Assembly (NCBI GenBank): GCA_036377075.1
Contig: DASUZB010000186.1
Location: 1 to 11,815, forward strand
Direction of reading: 5' to 3'
DNA length: 11,815 nucleotides
From: DASUZB01 sp036377075
GTDB lineage: Bacteria > Actinomycetota > CALGFH01
Every line of letters starts with the position of its first letter. The stretch's first letter is position 1. The translations under genes and the position numbers were made by a program. Below, one piece after another: positions 6,574 through 11,815 of this stretch. Under the pieces are notes generated by a model. The model was not told where the DNA came from, did no database searches, and worked only from the letters and a program-made list of their open reading frames with translations.

Positions 6574-7365
6574 CTAGGTGCCGTACGCGGAGGCGAAGAG
6601 GTAGCTCACCGCCAGGCTGCGGTGCGGTCGCCACGCCTCCGCGATGGCCACCACCTCGGCCTGGCTGGGGAGATGGTCAAGCCCGTAGGCGCGCCGGATC
6701 GCCTTGCGCAGCGCAAGGTCCCCGGGGAGCACCACGTCGTCGCGGTGGAGGGCGATCGCGAGGAACCCCTCGGCGGTCCAACGGCCGACCCCCGGGACCT
6801 CGGTGAGCCGCGCCACCACTTCCTCGTCGGGGAGCCGCTCCAGCTCGGCGAGGCTGAGCTGGCCGTTGACGAACCGCTCGGCGAGCTCCCGCAGCGTCTG
6901 CACCTTGCGGCGCGACAGCCCGGCAGCGCGGACGTCCTCGGGGTCGGCGGCCAGCAGCTCCTCGGGCGTCGGCAGCCGTCCGCCGAAGCGATCCATCAGG
7001 CGGGCGAGCATGGTCCGCGTGACCGCCACGGAGAGCTGCTGGCCGATCACCTGGAAGACCAGCACGCCGAAGGCGTCCATCACCGGCAGCTGCCGCAGCC
7101 ACGCGTCCGGGTCGAAGTCCGGGTTGGCGTCGATCAGCGCGGCGACCACCGGGTCGGCCTTGCGCAAAGCCGCCAGCGCCGCTGCGTCGGGACCCTCCAG
7201 TCGTTCGCCCAAACCACCCTCGATTTCGACCGCCGTTCGGGACGCCTGCTCGATGACGACAGCGCAGCGGTGGCAGCTCGTATTCCCGGTCCGTAGGATC
7301 GCCCTCGGGTGGAAGGTGACCGTCGACCAGCGGGTGAGGAGCGGCATTCCCCACAGCGAGGCCAC
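6574..7365 (-). CDS. AlkA-type DNA-3-methyladenine glycosylase (HhH-GPD)
   Basis: This 263-aa enzyme would remove alkylated bases such as 3-methyladenine from DNA in base-excision repair. The HhH-GPD fold is clear: AFGVLVFQVIGQQLSVAV (98-115), the helix-hairpin-helix LTEVPGVGRWTAEGFLAIAL (187-206), and LPGDLALRKAI (213-223), whose D216 sits where the catalytic aspartate is expected. WRPHRSLAVSYLF (245-257) resembles the AlkA WxPWRS segment. There is no FCL iron-sulfur Cys motif. Residues 1-55, with CHRC at 31-34, match nothing I know in the family, so the true start may be later; GTG 7365 is kept because GAGG lies 5 nt upstream. It is divergent from the GNAT gene, with 47 nt between the starts, and lacks the separate Ada/AlkA N-terminal domain. 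Confidence 0.88.
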   Translation of the reverse strand: MASLWGMPLLTRWSTVTFHPRAILRTGNTSCHRCAVVIEQASRTAVEIEGGLGERLEGPDAAALAALRKADPVVAALIDANPDFDPDAWLRQLPVMDAFGVLVFQVIGQQLSVAVTRTMLARLMDRFGGRLPTPEELLAADPEDVRAAGLSRRKVQTLRELAERFVNGQLSLAELERLPDEEVVARLTEVPGVGRWTAEGFLAIALHRDDVVLPGDLALRKAIRRAYGLDHLPSQAEVVAIAEAWRPHRSLAVSYLFASAYGT

Positions 7366-7399
7366 GTCGACCTCGGTCGGCGCGTCTGGCCGTCGACCG

Positions 7400-7415
7400 T
7401 AGACTGTTCGCCATG
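7400..7415 (+). promoter_or_regulatory. Leaderless-type promoter of the GNAT gene
   Basis: TAGACT (7400-7405) ends 7 nt before ATG 7413, and there is no ribosome site upstream of the ATG. A TANNNT box at this distance is the known signature of leaderless transcripts in actinobacteria, in which the mRNA begins at the start codon. No convincing -35 box is seen. Confidence 0.55.
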
Positions 7416-7907
7416 AGGGATGGCAAGCTGCGGTTTCGGCGCGCCCGCCGCCAGGACGTGCCGGCCATCGTGCGGCTGCTAGCCGACGACCCGATCGGCG
7501 CCACGCGCGAGGCCAGCGGCATGGGTGAGCTTCCCGAGGCCTACTGGCGGGCGTTCGAGGCGGTCGACGCCGACCCCCGCCAGTTCCTGGTCGTCGCCGA
7601 GCTGGACGGCCGCGTGGTGGGGACGCTGCAGTTCACCTTCATCCCTTCGCTGACCTACCGCGGCGGGGAGCGGGCACAGGTCGAGGCGGTCCGCGTCGAC
7701 GCCGGCAGCCGGGATCGCGGCCTTGGCCGCGCCATGGTGGGCTGGGCAGTCGAGCGGGCACGCGCGCGTGGCTGCCGCCTGGTGCAGGTGGCGACCGACC
7801 AGCGGCGACCGGACGCGCTGCGCTTCTACGAGTCGCTCGGCTTTCGCCCCACCCACGCGGGGATGAAGCTGCCGCTGCCCGAGGCGCAAGCCCGCTCGGA
7901 CGACTAA
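7413..7907 (+). CDS. GNAT-family N-acetyltransferase
   Basis: This 164-aa protein should transfer an acetyl group from acetyl-CoA to an amine; the acceptor is unknown. It starts LRFRRARRQDVPAIVRLL, typical for the family. The core strand VEAVRVDAGSRDRGLGRAMV carries the acetyl-CoA pyrophosphate-binding Q/R-x-x-G-x-G/A motif as RDRGLG, followed by the helix GWAVERARARG and by ALRFYESLGFRPTHAGMKL, the usual C-terminal motif with the Tyr that often acts as general acid. The length is normal for a single GNAT domain. The start at ATG 7413 fits the leaderless signal. Its stop is TAA (7905-7907), and the same frame then runs on for 47 sense codons into zinc-knuckle repeat copy 2 before the next stop, which is unusual and may be chance. 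Confidence 0.92.
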   Translation: MRDGKLRFRRARRQDVPAIVRLLADDPIGATREASGMGELPEAYWRAFEAVDADPRQFLVVAELDGRVVGTLQFTFIPSLTYRGGERAQVEAVRVDAGSRDRGLGRAMVGWAVERARARGCRLVQVATDQRRPDALRFYESLGFRPTHAGMKLPLPEAQARSDD

Positions 7908-7926
7908 CGCAGTCCTGGCGGACAAG

Positions 7927-8051
7927 GCGGGCGGATAGCAAGAAACGTGCACCTGTGTGGTCACCGCTTCAGCCCGGTTCGTGATCCTCGGCGGTTCCCG
8001 GTGTGCCCGCGGTGCAAGAAGCTGGCGGGAATGCTGGGGATCGGCGGCTGA
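7927..8051 (+). repeat. Dispersed zinc-knuckle repeat, copy 2 with 5' extension
   Basis: The core at 7959-8051 differs from copy 1 at only two positions (GAG to AAG, and GGG to GGA). About 32 nt upstream of the core (GGGCGGATAGCAAGAAACG and on) resemble the corresponding part of copy 3 but not copy 1, so copies 2 and 3 form a subtype. Confidence 0.93.
7947..8051 (+). pseudogene. DUF3039 C-terminal fragment; possibly a 34-aa zinc-knuckle mini-protein
   Basis: The reading frame from GTG 7947 gives MHLCGHRFSPVRDP and RRFPVCPRCKKLAGMLGIGG, that is, the last 31 residues of the DUF3039 protein with one substitution (Glu to Lys) and all four putative zinc ligands kept. The N-terminal half of DUF3039 is absent. 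It could be a truncated relic, or a stand-alone microprotein started at the GTG, which has only a weak GGGCGGA about 11 nt upstream. It is also in frame with the preceding acetyltransferase gene, separated from it by one TAA and 13 codons. The intact stop codon and the conserved ligands argue against simple decay; the absence of a good ribosome site argues for it. Confidence 0.5.
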
Positions 8052-8116
8052 GACGGAGCGTCGGGCCTTCAATCCCACGCTGCCTGCCTCGACGCCGGGC
8101 GATGCCGGCGGTGGGC

Positions 8117-8131
8117 TACGCTTTGGGAGTG
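8117..8131 (+). promoter_or_regulatory. Leaderless-type -10 box before the broken membrane-protein gene
   Basis: TACGCT (8117-8122) is followed after 6 nt by GTG 8129, without a ribosome site. The arrangement is like the one before the GNAT gene. Confidence 0.4.
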
Positions 8132-8340
8132 ACCTTCACGCGTGCAGCCTGGCTGCTGGCGGCGTCCGCGGCCACCGGGCTGGCGATCCTTGCCGTCTCG
8201 GGTGGGCTGGAACGGACGCCTGGGGCGTAGCATCTGCTCCTGCCCCGCAGGCCGCGGCGTTCCTGCTGGGCTCGTTGGTGGCAGTGGCCGGCCGCCGCTT
8301 CAGGCGGCGCAGGGCTTCCTTGGCCGACTTTCCCTCGCGC
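8129..8340 (+). pseudogene. Frameshifted small membrane protein (two hydrophobic segments)
   Basis: From GTG 8129 one frame encodes a basic start and a membrane-like segment, FTRAAWLLAASAATGLAILA followed by VSGGLERTPGA, and stops at TAG 8228-8230. In the frame shifted by -1, starting at the GGGG run (8222-8225), the sequence goes on with ASAPAPQAAAFLLGSLVAVA and the basic GRRFRRRRASLAD, a second hydrophobic segment with a positive end. One extra G in that run would join the two parts into a small two-helix membrane protein. It may be a true pseudogene, an assembly error at a homopolymer or, less likely, programmed frameshifting. The end is uncertain because the second frame stays open past 8340 into the terminator and the sedolisin gene. 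I do not recognise the family. Confidence 0.4.
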
Positions 8341-8403
8341 GCTTGCTCCGGTAGTCGCCCGCCCGAGAAGGCCTTGGACTGCGTCTGCGGGCCGGAGGGC
8401 GGT

Positions 8404-8436
8404 GCGGGGCCCCGAATGCGGCAGGCGGGGCCCCGC
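8404..8436 (-). terminator. Terminator-like hairpin downstream of the sedolisin gene
   Basis: GCGGGGCCCC (8404-8413) and GGGGCCCCGC (8427-8436) form a perfect 10-bp all-GC stem with a 13-nt loop. It lies 7 nt beyond the sedolisin stop codon, reading on the minus strand. There is no T run. Its symmetry would let it also end transcripts arriving from the plus strand. Confidence 0.7.
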
Positions 8437-8443
8437 AGCGGAC

Positions 8444-9955
8444 TCAGGGAGTGGCGGCCGCGAGGGCCGGCACCAGGTTCGCAGCGTTCGGCGTGCCCAG
8501 CCCGGTTGCCGGGTCCCAGCCGGGGGTCGCCGGGTAGCCGGGGATGGCCGGGTCGACCTGGTTGTTCCCGACCGTAACGTCGAAGAGGTCGCTGGCGTAC
8601 CGGGCCGGATTGGCGGCGATGTCGTAGAGTGCCGTGTTGATCAGGCCGAGGCCGCCGCCGTGGATCTGGGCGGCGATGGCGACCAGCCCGGCCCACTGCG
8701 GCGTCGACAGCGACGTGCCGCCGATGTCGTACCAGCCGGTGCTGCACGGTGACGAACCGCAGATCAGGCCGCTGTTGCCGTCCGGCGGCAGCGAGATGTA
8801 CACGAGCGCGCCGGTGCGCGAGTTCGCCTGGAAGGCGATGTCCGGAACGCCGCGCTGCCCTGATGGGATCGGGGTGCTGCCGGCCGGGAGGACGCCCTGG
8901 TAGGCCGGCCGCGCGAACACGTGGCTGAAGCCACCGCCGGTCGCAACCCCGCCCTCAGGGCGGCTCCAGACGATCTCCGCCTGGCCGAGGGCCTGCGGCG
9001 CCTGGCAGGCAGGCGGTGGATCGGAGTTGTCGACCACGCGGCTCACCACGTTGGTCGGGTCGGTGCACAGCGAGGTGCCGCCGACGCCGGTGACGAGCGG
9101 GTCGGAGGCCGGCCACTCTACCGTTGGCTCCGGGATGGTCGAGCCACCCCGTCCGACCGGCGTCTTCTTGTCATTGGCCGTGCCGGTGTCGCCCGAAGCG
9201 CCGAGCACGGTGACGTGGTTCGCCGCAGCCGCCTTGAAGGCGTACCGCAGGTTCTCGAGCGACTTCGCGCTGCCGAACGCGTCCTCGGCGGAGGCGAAGC
9301 TCTGGGAGATGACGTCGGCGAGGTGGTTGTCGACCACGTACTTCTCGGCGGCCATCATCTGCGGGAATCCCTGCACGCCGAGCGTCTCCGCGGTCGGCGT
9401 CGTAACCAGCAGGATGTTCGCCCCAGGCGCGATCGCGTGCGCGGTCTCCACGTCGAGCGAAACCTCAAGTGCCCACGCGCTCTTGTCCTCCTGCCCCGTG
9501 CCGTTGCTCGTCGGAGGCGGCGCCTTCGTCGCCGGGACGCCCTGCAGAAAGAGCGTGCTGAACCTCGGCATCCCAGCCGTGCAGGTCACACCCTCCTCGC
9601 CGCACATGGGCGCCAGGCCGAACGCCTGGTTGAACACGTGCAGGTCATGGGCGATCGTGTCGCTGCCGTAGGAGTCGACGATCGCGATCGTGCGGCCTCT
9701 CCCGTCGTAGCCGGCAGCATACAGCGGCGGCACGTTGTACGACGCCCGAATCGCCTGGGGGCTGAAGCAGCGACGCCCGGCGGAGGCGCACTGCGCCTGC
9801 GTCGGCGGCGTCTGCGACGTCGAGACCTGCGTGTAGTCACTCACCACCGGATGCGGCAGCGGGAGCGTCGTCCCCGCCGCCCGCAGGCCGTAGACCGGCG
9901 TCGCCGCCAGGGCCGTGGCTGCGGCCACCAGTAGGCACTTGGTGAACCTCGTCAT
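8444..9955 (-). CDS. Secreted sedolisin (peptidase family S53) without propeptide domain
   Basis: This 503-aa protein should be an exported serine-carboxyl endopeptidase, a family that often works at acidic pH. The signal peptide is FTKCLLVAAATALAATPVYG (4-23). The catalytic residues are in place: E164 and D168 in WALEVSLDVE, the oxyanion D256 in GASGDTG, and the nucleophile S415 in GGTSLSTP. The C-terminal calcium site is suggested by DLFDVTVGNN (456-465) and GWDPATGLGTP (479-489). Eight cysteines outside the signal peptide (C56, C63, C118, C125, C297, C317, C399, C404) could form disulfides. The family normally has a pro-domain of roughly 150-200 residues before the catalytic domain; here only about 45 residues separate the signal peptide from it. 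ATG 9955 has GGGAGG about 6 nt upstream. It is transcribed alone, with an 11-bp long-range stem in its leader and a hairpin after its stop. Confidence 0.92.
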   Translation of the reverse strand: MTRFTKCLLVAAATALAATPVYGLRAAGTTLPLPHPVVSDYTQVSTSQTPPTQAQCASAGRRCFSPQAIRASYNVPPLYAAGYDGRGRTIAIVDSYGSDTIAHDLHVFNQAFGLAPMCGEEGVTCTAGMPRFSTLFLQGVPATKAPPPTSNGTGQEDKSAWALEVSLDVETAHAIAPGANILLVTTPTAETLGVQGFPQMMAAEKYVVDNHLADVISQSFASAEDAFGSAKSLENLRYAFKAAAANHVTVLGASGDTGTANDKKTPVGRGGSTIPEPTVEWPASDPLVTGVGGTSLCTDPTNVVSRVVDNSDPPPACQAPQALGQAEIVWSRPEGGVATGGGFSHVFARPAYQGVLPAGSTPIPSGQRGVPDIAFQANSRTGALVYISLPPDGNSGLICGSSPCSTGWYDIGGTSLSTPQWAGLVAIAAQIHGGGLGLINTALYDIAANPARYASDLFDVTVGNNQVDPAIPGYPATPGWDPATGLGTPNAANLVPALAAATP

Positions 9956-9971
9956 CAGGCCCTCCCTGTGA

Positions 9972-10042
9972 GCGGAGGCTGCGCGGCCCGCCGAACAGCC
10001 CCACGACGCTGTGCCCGCCACCTTTCCCCCGGCAGCCTCCGC
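9972..10042 (-). repeat. Long-range 11-bp inverted repeat in the sedolisin leader
   Basis: GCGGAGGCTGC (9972-9982) and GCAGCCTCCGC (10032-10042) are perfect reverse complements 49 nt apart. The stem would end 4-5 nt before the ribosome site (CCTCCC at 9962-9967 on the plus strand) of the sedolisin gene, a position suited to control of translation. No known riboswitch class was recognised. Confidence 0.6.
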
Positions 10043-10190
10043 GGGCGAATGGGACTCCCCGTTCCCCGGCAACCTGGTCGCGGTGGGCCCCGAGCAAGGA
10101 GCCCCCTCCATCATCACCGTGGACGTCCAGGCGTCCATAGGTCGTCGGCCGTAAAAACGCCTATGCAGCCGTGAGGACATGCACTCGAGC

Positions 10191-10208
10191 TTGTCCACTC
10201 TGGACCAA
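10191..10208. repeat. Imperfect palindrome with a downstream echo
   Basis: TTGTCCACTCTGGACCAA is an 18-bp imperfect palindrome (TTG-TCCA against TGGACCAA, one bulged base). CCACTCTGGACCAAA (10195-10209) recurs as CCACCCTGGACCATA at 10546-10560, a 13 of 15 match, just before repeat copy 3. This may be a regulator site or a worn element end. Confidence 0.35.
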
Positions 10209-10576
10209 ACGCTGCAGAGGTCGTGGTCGGGAACCGTGACCATGACGTCGGGTGAGCGCGACGTGCTTGAGCCTCGTTCCTGCCGGCGTCCTGACTGAAC
10301 GCAGGCCAGGGCCCAGCCGCGGCCCCGCCCGACGTGGCCGGGCAGGGAGGCGAACTGGTCGGTCTGGCGACGCCGACACCAAGCCCGCGCCCGCACCCAC
10401 CACTACCGCCGGCAAGCAGGCGGACGATGAAGGTCACGATCTACGCGGCAGGGCGGGAGGGAGCGGCACGCCGCCACCGGCGCCGAGGGTGCGCGAGCAG
10501 GAGCCCACTGAGCATGTGCGGCCTACCTTGCGCCTCCAAGGTGCACCACCCTGGACCATAAGGACGCGTCGGTGGC

Positions 10577-10702
10577 GCGGGCGGACACGCAAGCAACGTG
10601 CACTTGTGCGGCCACCGCTTCAGCCCGGTTCGTGATCCTCAGCGGTTCCCGGTGTGCCCGCGGTGCAAGGAGCTGGCGGGGATGCTGGGGATCGGGGGCT
10701 GG
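10577..10702 (+). repeat. Dispersed zinc-knuckle repeat, copy 3 with 5' extension
   Basis: The core at 10610-10702 differs from copy 1 at four positions, one of which turns the TGA stop into TGG. The preceding 33 nt (GGGCGGACACGCAAGCAACG and on) resemble the extension of copy 2. All three copies point the same way. Confidence 0.93.
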
Positions 10703-10729
10703 GCGTCTAAAGGACTTGTGGTGACCTGA
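10598..10729 (+). pseudogene. DUF3039 C-terminal fragment with stop-codon loss; possibly a 43-aa mini-protein
   Basis: From GTG 10598 the frame reads MHLCGHRFSPVRDP, QRFPVCPRCKELAGMLGIGG and then, because TGA became TGG, nine further residues WASKGLVVT up to TGA 10727-10729. The CxH and CxxC ligands remain. One Arg became Gln. An in-frame TAA lies 36 nt before the GTG, so the frame cannot start earlier than that. Loss of the natural stop points to weaker selection than in copy 2, yet no frameshift has occurred. It is either a decaying duplicate or a short extended variant; there is no strong ribosome site. Confidence 0.4.
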
Positions 10730-10787
10730 TCTAGCGCGGTGCCGAGCGGGGGAGTGGCTCCAAGGCCGCTGCGAGCAGCTCAATGGC

Positions 10788-11588
10788 TCAGCGCTGCGGC
10801 ACCGAGCGGAGAAAGCTTTCGACCTCGGCGTTGAAGCGGCCAGGTGCCTCCATGTCGCACTGGTGCCCGACCCCGGGCATGACCACCAGCCTGGAGCCGG
10901 GGATCCTGGCGTGCAGGTCACGGGCGACCACCTCCACCGGCGATCGCCGGTCGGCCTCGCCGTACAGCAGCAGCGTCGGCACCTGGATGCGGGGCAGCAC
11001 GTCACGCAGGTCGGCCTCTGCGAAGCCACGCAGCATCGGCCGCATCCCGGCCGGGCGAATGTCGAGCATCATCACCAGCGCCTCCTCGACCAGCTCCGCC
11101 GGCGCCGCCTCGGTGAACAACCCCGGGAGGTAGCCACGCACCCACTGCTCGGGCGGCAGCTCTGCCTCCCGCAGGGCCCGCTCCACGCGCTCGGCGACGA
11201 CCTCGGGCGGCAGCGACCCGGCCCACCCCGCGTACGCCGAGGCCAGCACCAGCGACCTGGGGACCTGGGGGTGGCAGCGGTACAGCTCCAGCGCCAGCCC
11301 CCCGCCCCACGACAGCCCGCCCACGTGGGGGCGTCCCAGGTCGAGCGCCTGGACGAGCCCTGCCAGGCAGTGGGCGTAGTCGGGCAGCCGCCAGGTCCCG
11401 GGCGGGTCCGCGGACCCGCCGCAGCCCGGCGCGTCCCAGGCCACCACGGTGAACTCGTCGGCCAGCCCCTCCAGCTGCCGCCGCCACTCGCGGCTGTCGG
11501 CCAGCCCGCCGTGCAGCAGCACCAGCGGCGGGCCCTGCCCGGCCCGCCGGTAGGCGACCCGGAGCCCTTCGACCTCGACCTGGTCCAT
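10788..11588 (-). CDS. Alpha/beta-fold hydrolase
   Basis: This 266-aa cytosolic enzyme is predicted to hydrolyse an ester, lactone or related bond; the substrate cannot be told. The oxyanion-hole motif HGG is at 26-28 after PPLVLLHGG, the nucleophile elbow GLSWGG has S93, the acid residue is probably D213 in LLYGEADRRSP, and the base H242 lies in GVGHQCDMEAP. A helical lid spans roughly 120-190. The length is normal for the family. ATG 11588 has GAGGGAG 5 nt upstream; the frame is open for 28 more codons but these do not look like family sequence. It starts 80 nt after the stop of the partial gene upstream, so they may be co-transcribed. No clear terminator lies after its stop at 10788. Confidence 0.92.
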   Translation of the reverse strand: MDQVEVEGLRVAYRRAGQGPPLVLLHGGLADSREWRRQLEGLADEFTVVAWDAPGCGGSADPPGTWRLPDYAHCLAGLVQALDLGRPHVGGLSWGGGLALELYRCHPQVPRSLVLASAYAGWAGSLPPEVVAERVERALREAELPPEQWVRGYLPGLFTEAAPAELVEEALVMMLDIRPAGMRPMLRGFAEADLRDVLPRIQVPTLLLYGEADRRSPVEVVARDLHARIPGSRLVVMPGVGHQCDMEAPGRFNAEVESFLRSVPQR

Positions 11589-11668
11589 GTCGACTCCCTC
11601 GGCACGGCCGTCGACCGGCTGGATCCTCAGCGTGGGGCGGCCTCGTAGCAGAGCCGTGGGCTGCGGGC

Positions 11669-11815
11669 TCAACCGGTGCTGTGGACCGACCAGACGATGT
11701 CTCGTTCGGGTTGGTAGGAGCAGAACATGCCGGTGCGGATCGAGGCGGCCAGGTGCTGACCAAGCCGTGGGTGGGCTCGAGCGATGCGGCGCATGGCGTT
11801 GCGGATGCGACGAGA
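11669..11815 (-). CDS. C-terminal end of an unrecognised protein (partial, cut by window edge)
   Basis: Only the last 48 residues and the TGA are present; the gene begins outside the window. The end reads RRIRNAMRRIARAHPRLGQH, LAASIRTGMFCSYQPERDIV and WSVHSTG. A basic amphipathic helix (IRNAMRRIARAHPRLGQHLA) is followed by a short strand-like part with one Cys. It looks genuinely coding because of its balanced composition and because the frame runs to the edge, but too little is visible to assign a family. Confidence 0.6.
   Translation of the reverse strand, partial: SRRIRNAMRRIARAHPRLGQHLAASIRTGMFCSYQPERDIVWSVHSTG

Larger units (their letters stand above)
9956..10597. other. Gene-poor stretch (about 640 nt) upstream of the sedolisin gene
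   Basis: No convincing gene is visible on either strand. The open frames here have low-complexity Arg/Gly/Pro-rich translations without domain character, and no lost sedolisin pro-domain can be found in any minus-strand frame. The stretch holds the sedolisin leader with its long stem, CATAGG/CCTATG inverted arms (10136-10141 and 10160-10165), an imperfect palindrome at 10191-10208 with a partial echo at 10546-10560, and the start of repeat copy 3. No convincing promoter for the sedolisin gene was found. Confidence 0.65.

Noticed and set aside
5939..6634. Minus-strand open frames reading through all three repeat copies (PQHPRQLLAPRAHREP-like)
   Set aside because: The pattern recurs only because the DNA repeat recurs; the plus-strand reading matches the DUF3039 family and ends at proper stop codons.
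9956..10120. c-di-AMP (ydaO-type) riboswitch before the secreted peptidase
   Set aside because: The context and the GTTGCCGGGGAACGGGGAG stretch brought it to mind, but I could not line up the conserved GGGGTGAATC-like core or a matching closing helix. A covariance-model search would decide.
10136..10165. CATAGG/CCTATG inverted arms as a promoter operator of the sedolisin gene
   Set aside because: Only 6 bp with 18 nt between them and no promoter found nearby; recorded but not called as a site.
9956..10396. 147-residue N-terminal extension of the sedolisin as a hidden pro-domain
   Set aside because: The translation is Arg/Gly/Ser-rich without pro-domain features, and a clear signal peptide begins at ATG 9955 with a good ribosome site.
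6458..10702. Integron cassettes with attC sites, or a CRISPR array
   Set aside because: The repeats are 93-125 nt protein-coding segments about 1.5 and 2.65 kb apart, without attC-type inverted symmetry, without an integron integrase in view, and without regular short spacers.

Overview
The window looks chromosomal and comes from a high-GC bacterium, most likely an actinomycete (Actinomycetota). The reasons are very high GC, frequent GTG starts, strong GGAGG-type ribosome sites mixed with two leaderless-type starts (TANNNT 6-7 nt before the start codon), and two families typical of actinobacteria (DUF3039 and DUF5667). I cannot name the genus. No rRNA, tRNA, CRISPR array, integrase or transposase is visible.

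Region 1 (20-4452, minus strand) is a complete four-gene ABC import operon of the carbohydrate type: a Tat-exported, probably lipidated solute-binding protein, a MalF-like permease, a MalG-like permease and a MalK/UgpC-like ATPase, with gaps of 37, 10 and 14 nt. It has a good sigma-70-type promoter and a leader with a possible 23-codon leader peptide whose stop codon overlaps the ribosome site of the binding-protein gene.

Region 2 (4577-6193, plus strand) starts divergently from the operon. A DUF5667 single-pass membrane protein with a Thr/Pro-rich extracellular tail has its own promoter and a 150-nt structured leader. Next comes a small helical protein preceded by a possible RNA pseudoknot and followed by an 11-bp terminator-like hairpin.

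Region 3 (6326-10729) is the odd part. An intact DUF3039 gene ends in a 93-nt segment coding for a CxH/CxxC putative zinc knuckle. Nearly identical copies of this segment recur, in the same orientation, at 7959-8051 and 10610-10702. Between copies 1 and 2 lie an AlkA-type DNA glycosylase and a divergent GNAT acetyltransferase. Between copies 2 and 3 lie a frameshifted small membrane-protein gene and a secreted sedolisin (S53) peptidase that lacks the usual propeptide domain. Copies 2 and 3 also share a short upstream extension and each can be read as a stand-alone mini-protein. Copy 2 is in frame with the preceding acetyltransferase, separated from it by a TAA.

Region 4 (10788-11815, minus strand) holds an alpha/beta hydrolase with a complete catalytic triad and the C-terminal end of an unrecognised gene that runs off the window.

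Apart from the ABC operon the genes do not form one pathway; region 3 reads as a module-accreting accessory stretch. The triplicated zinc-knuckle segment is the best candidate for something undescribed.
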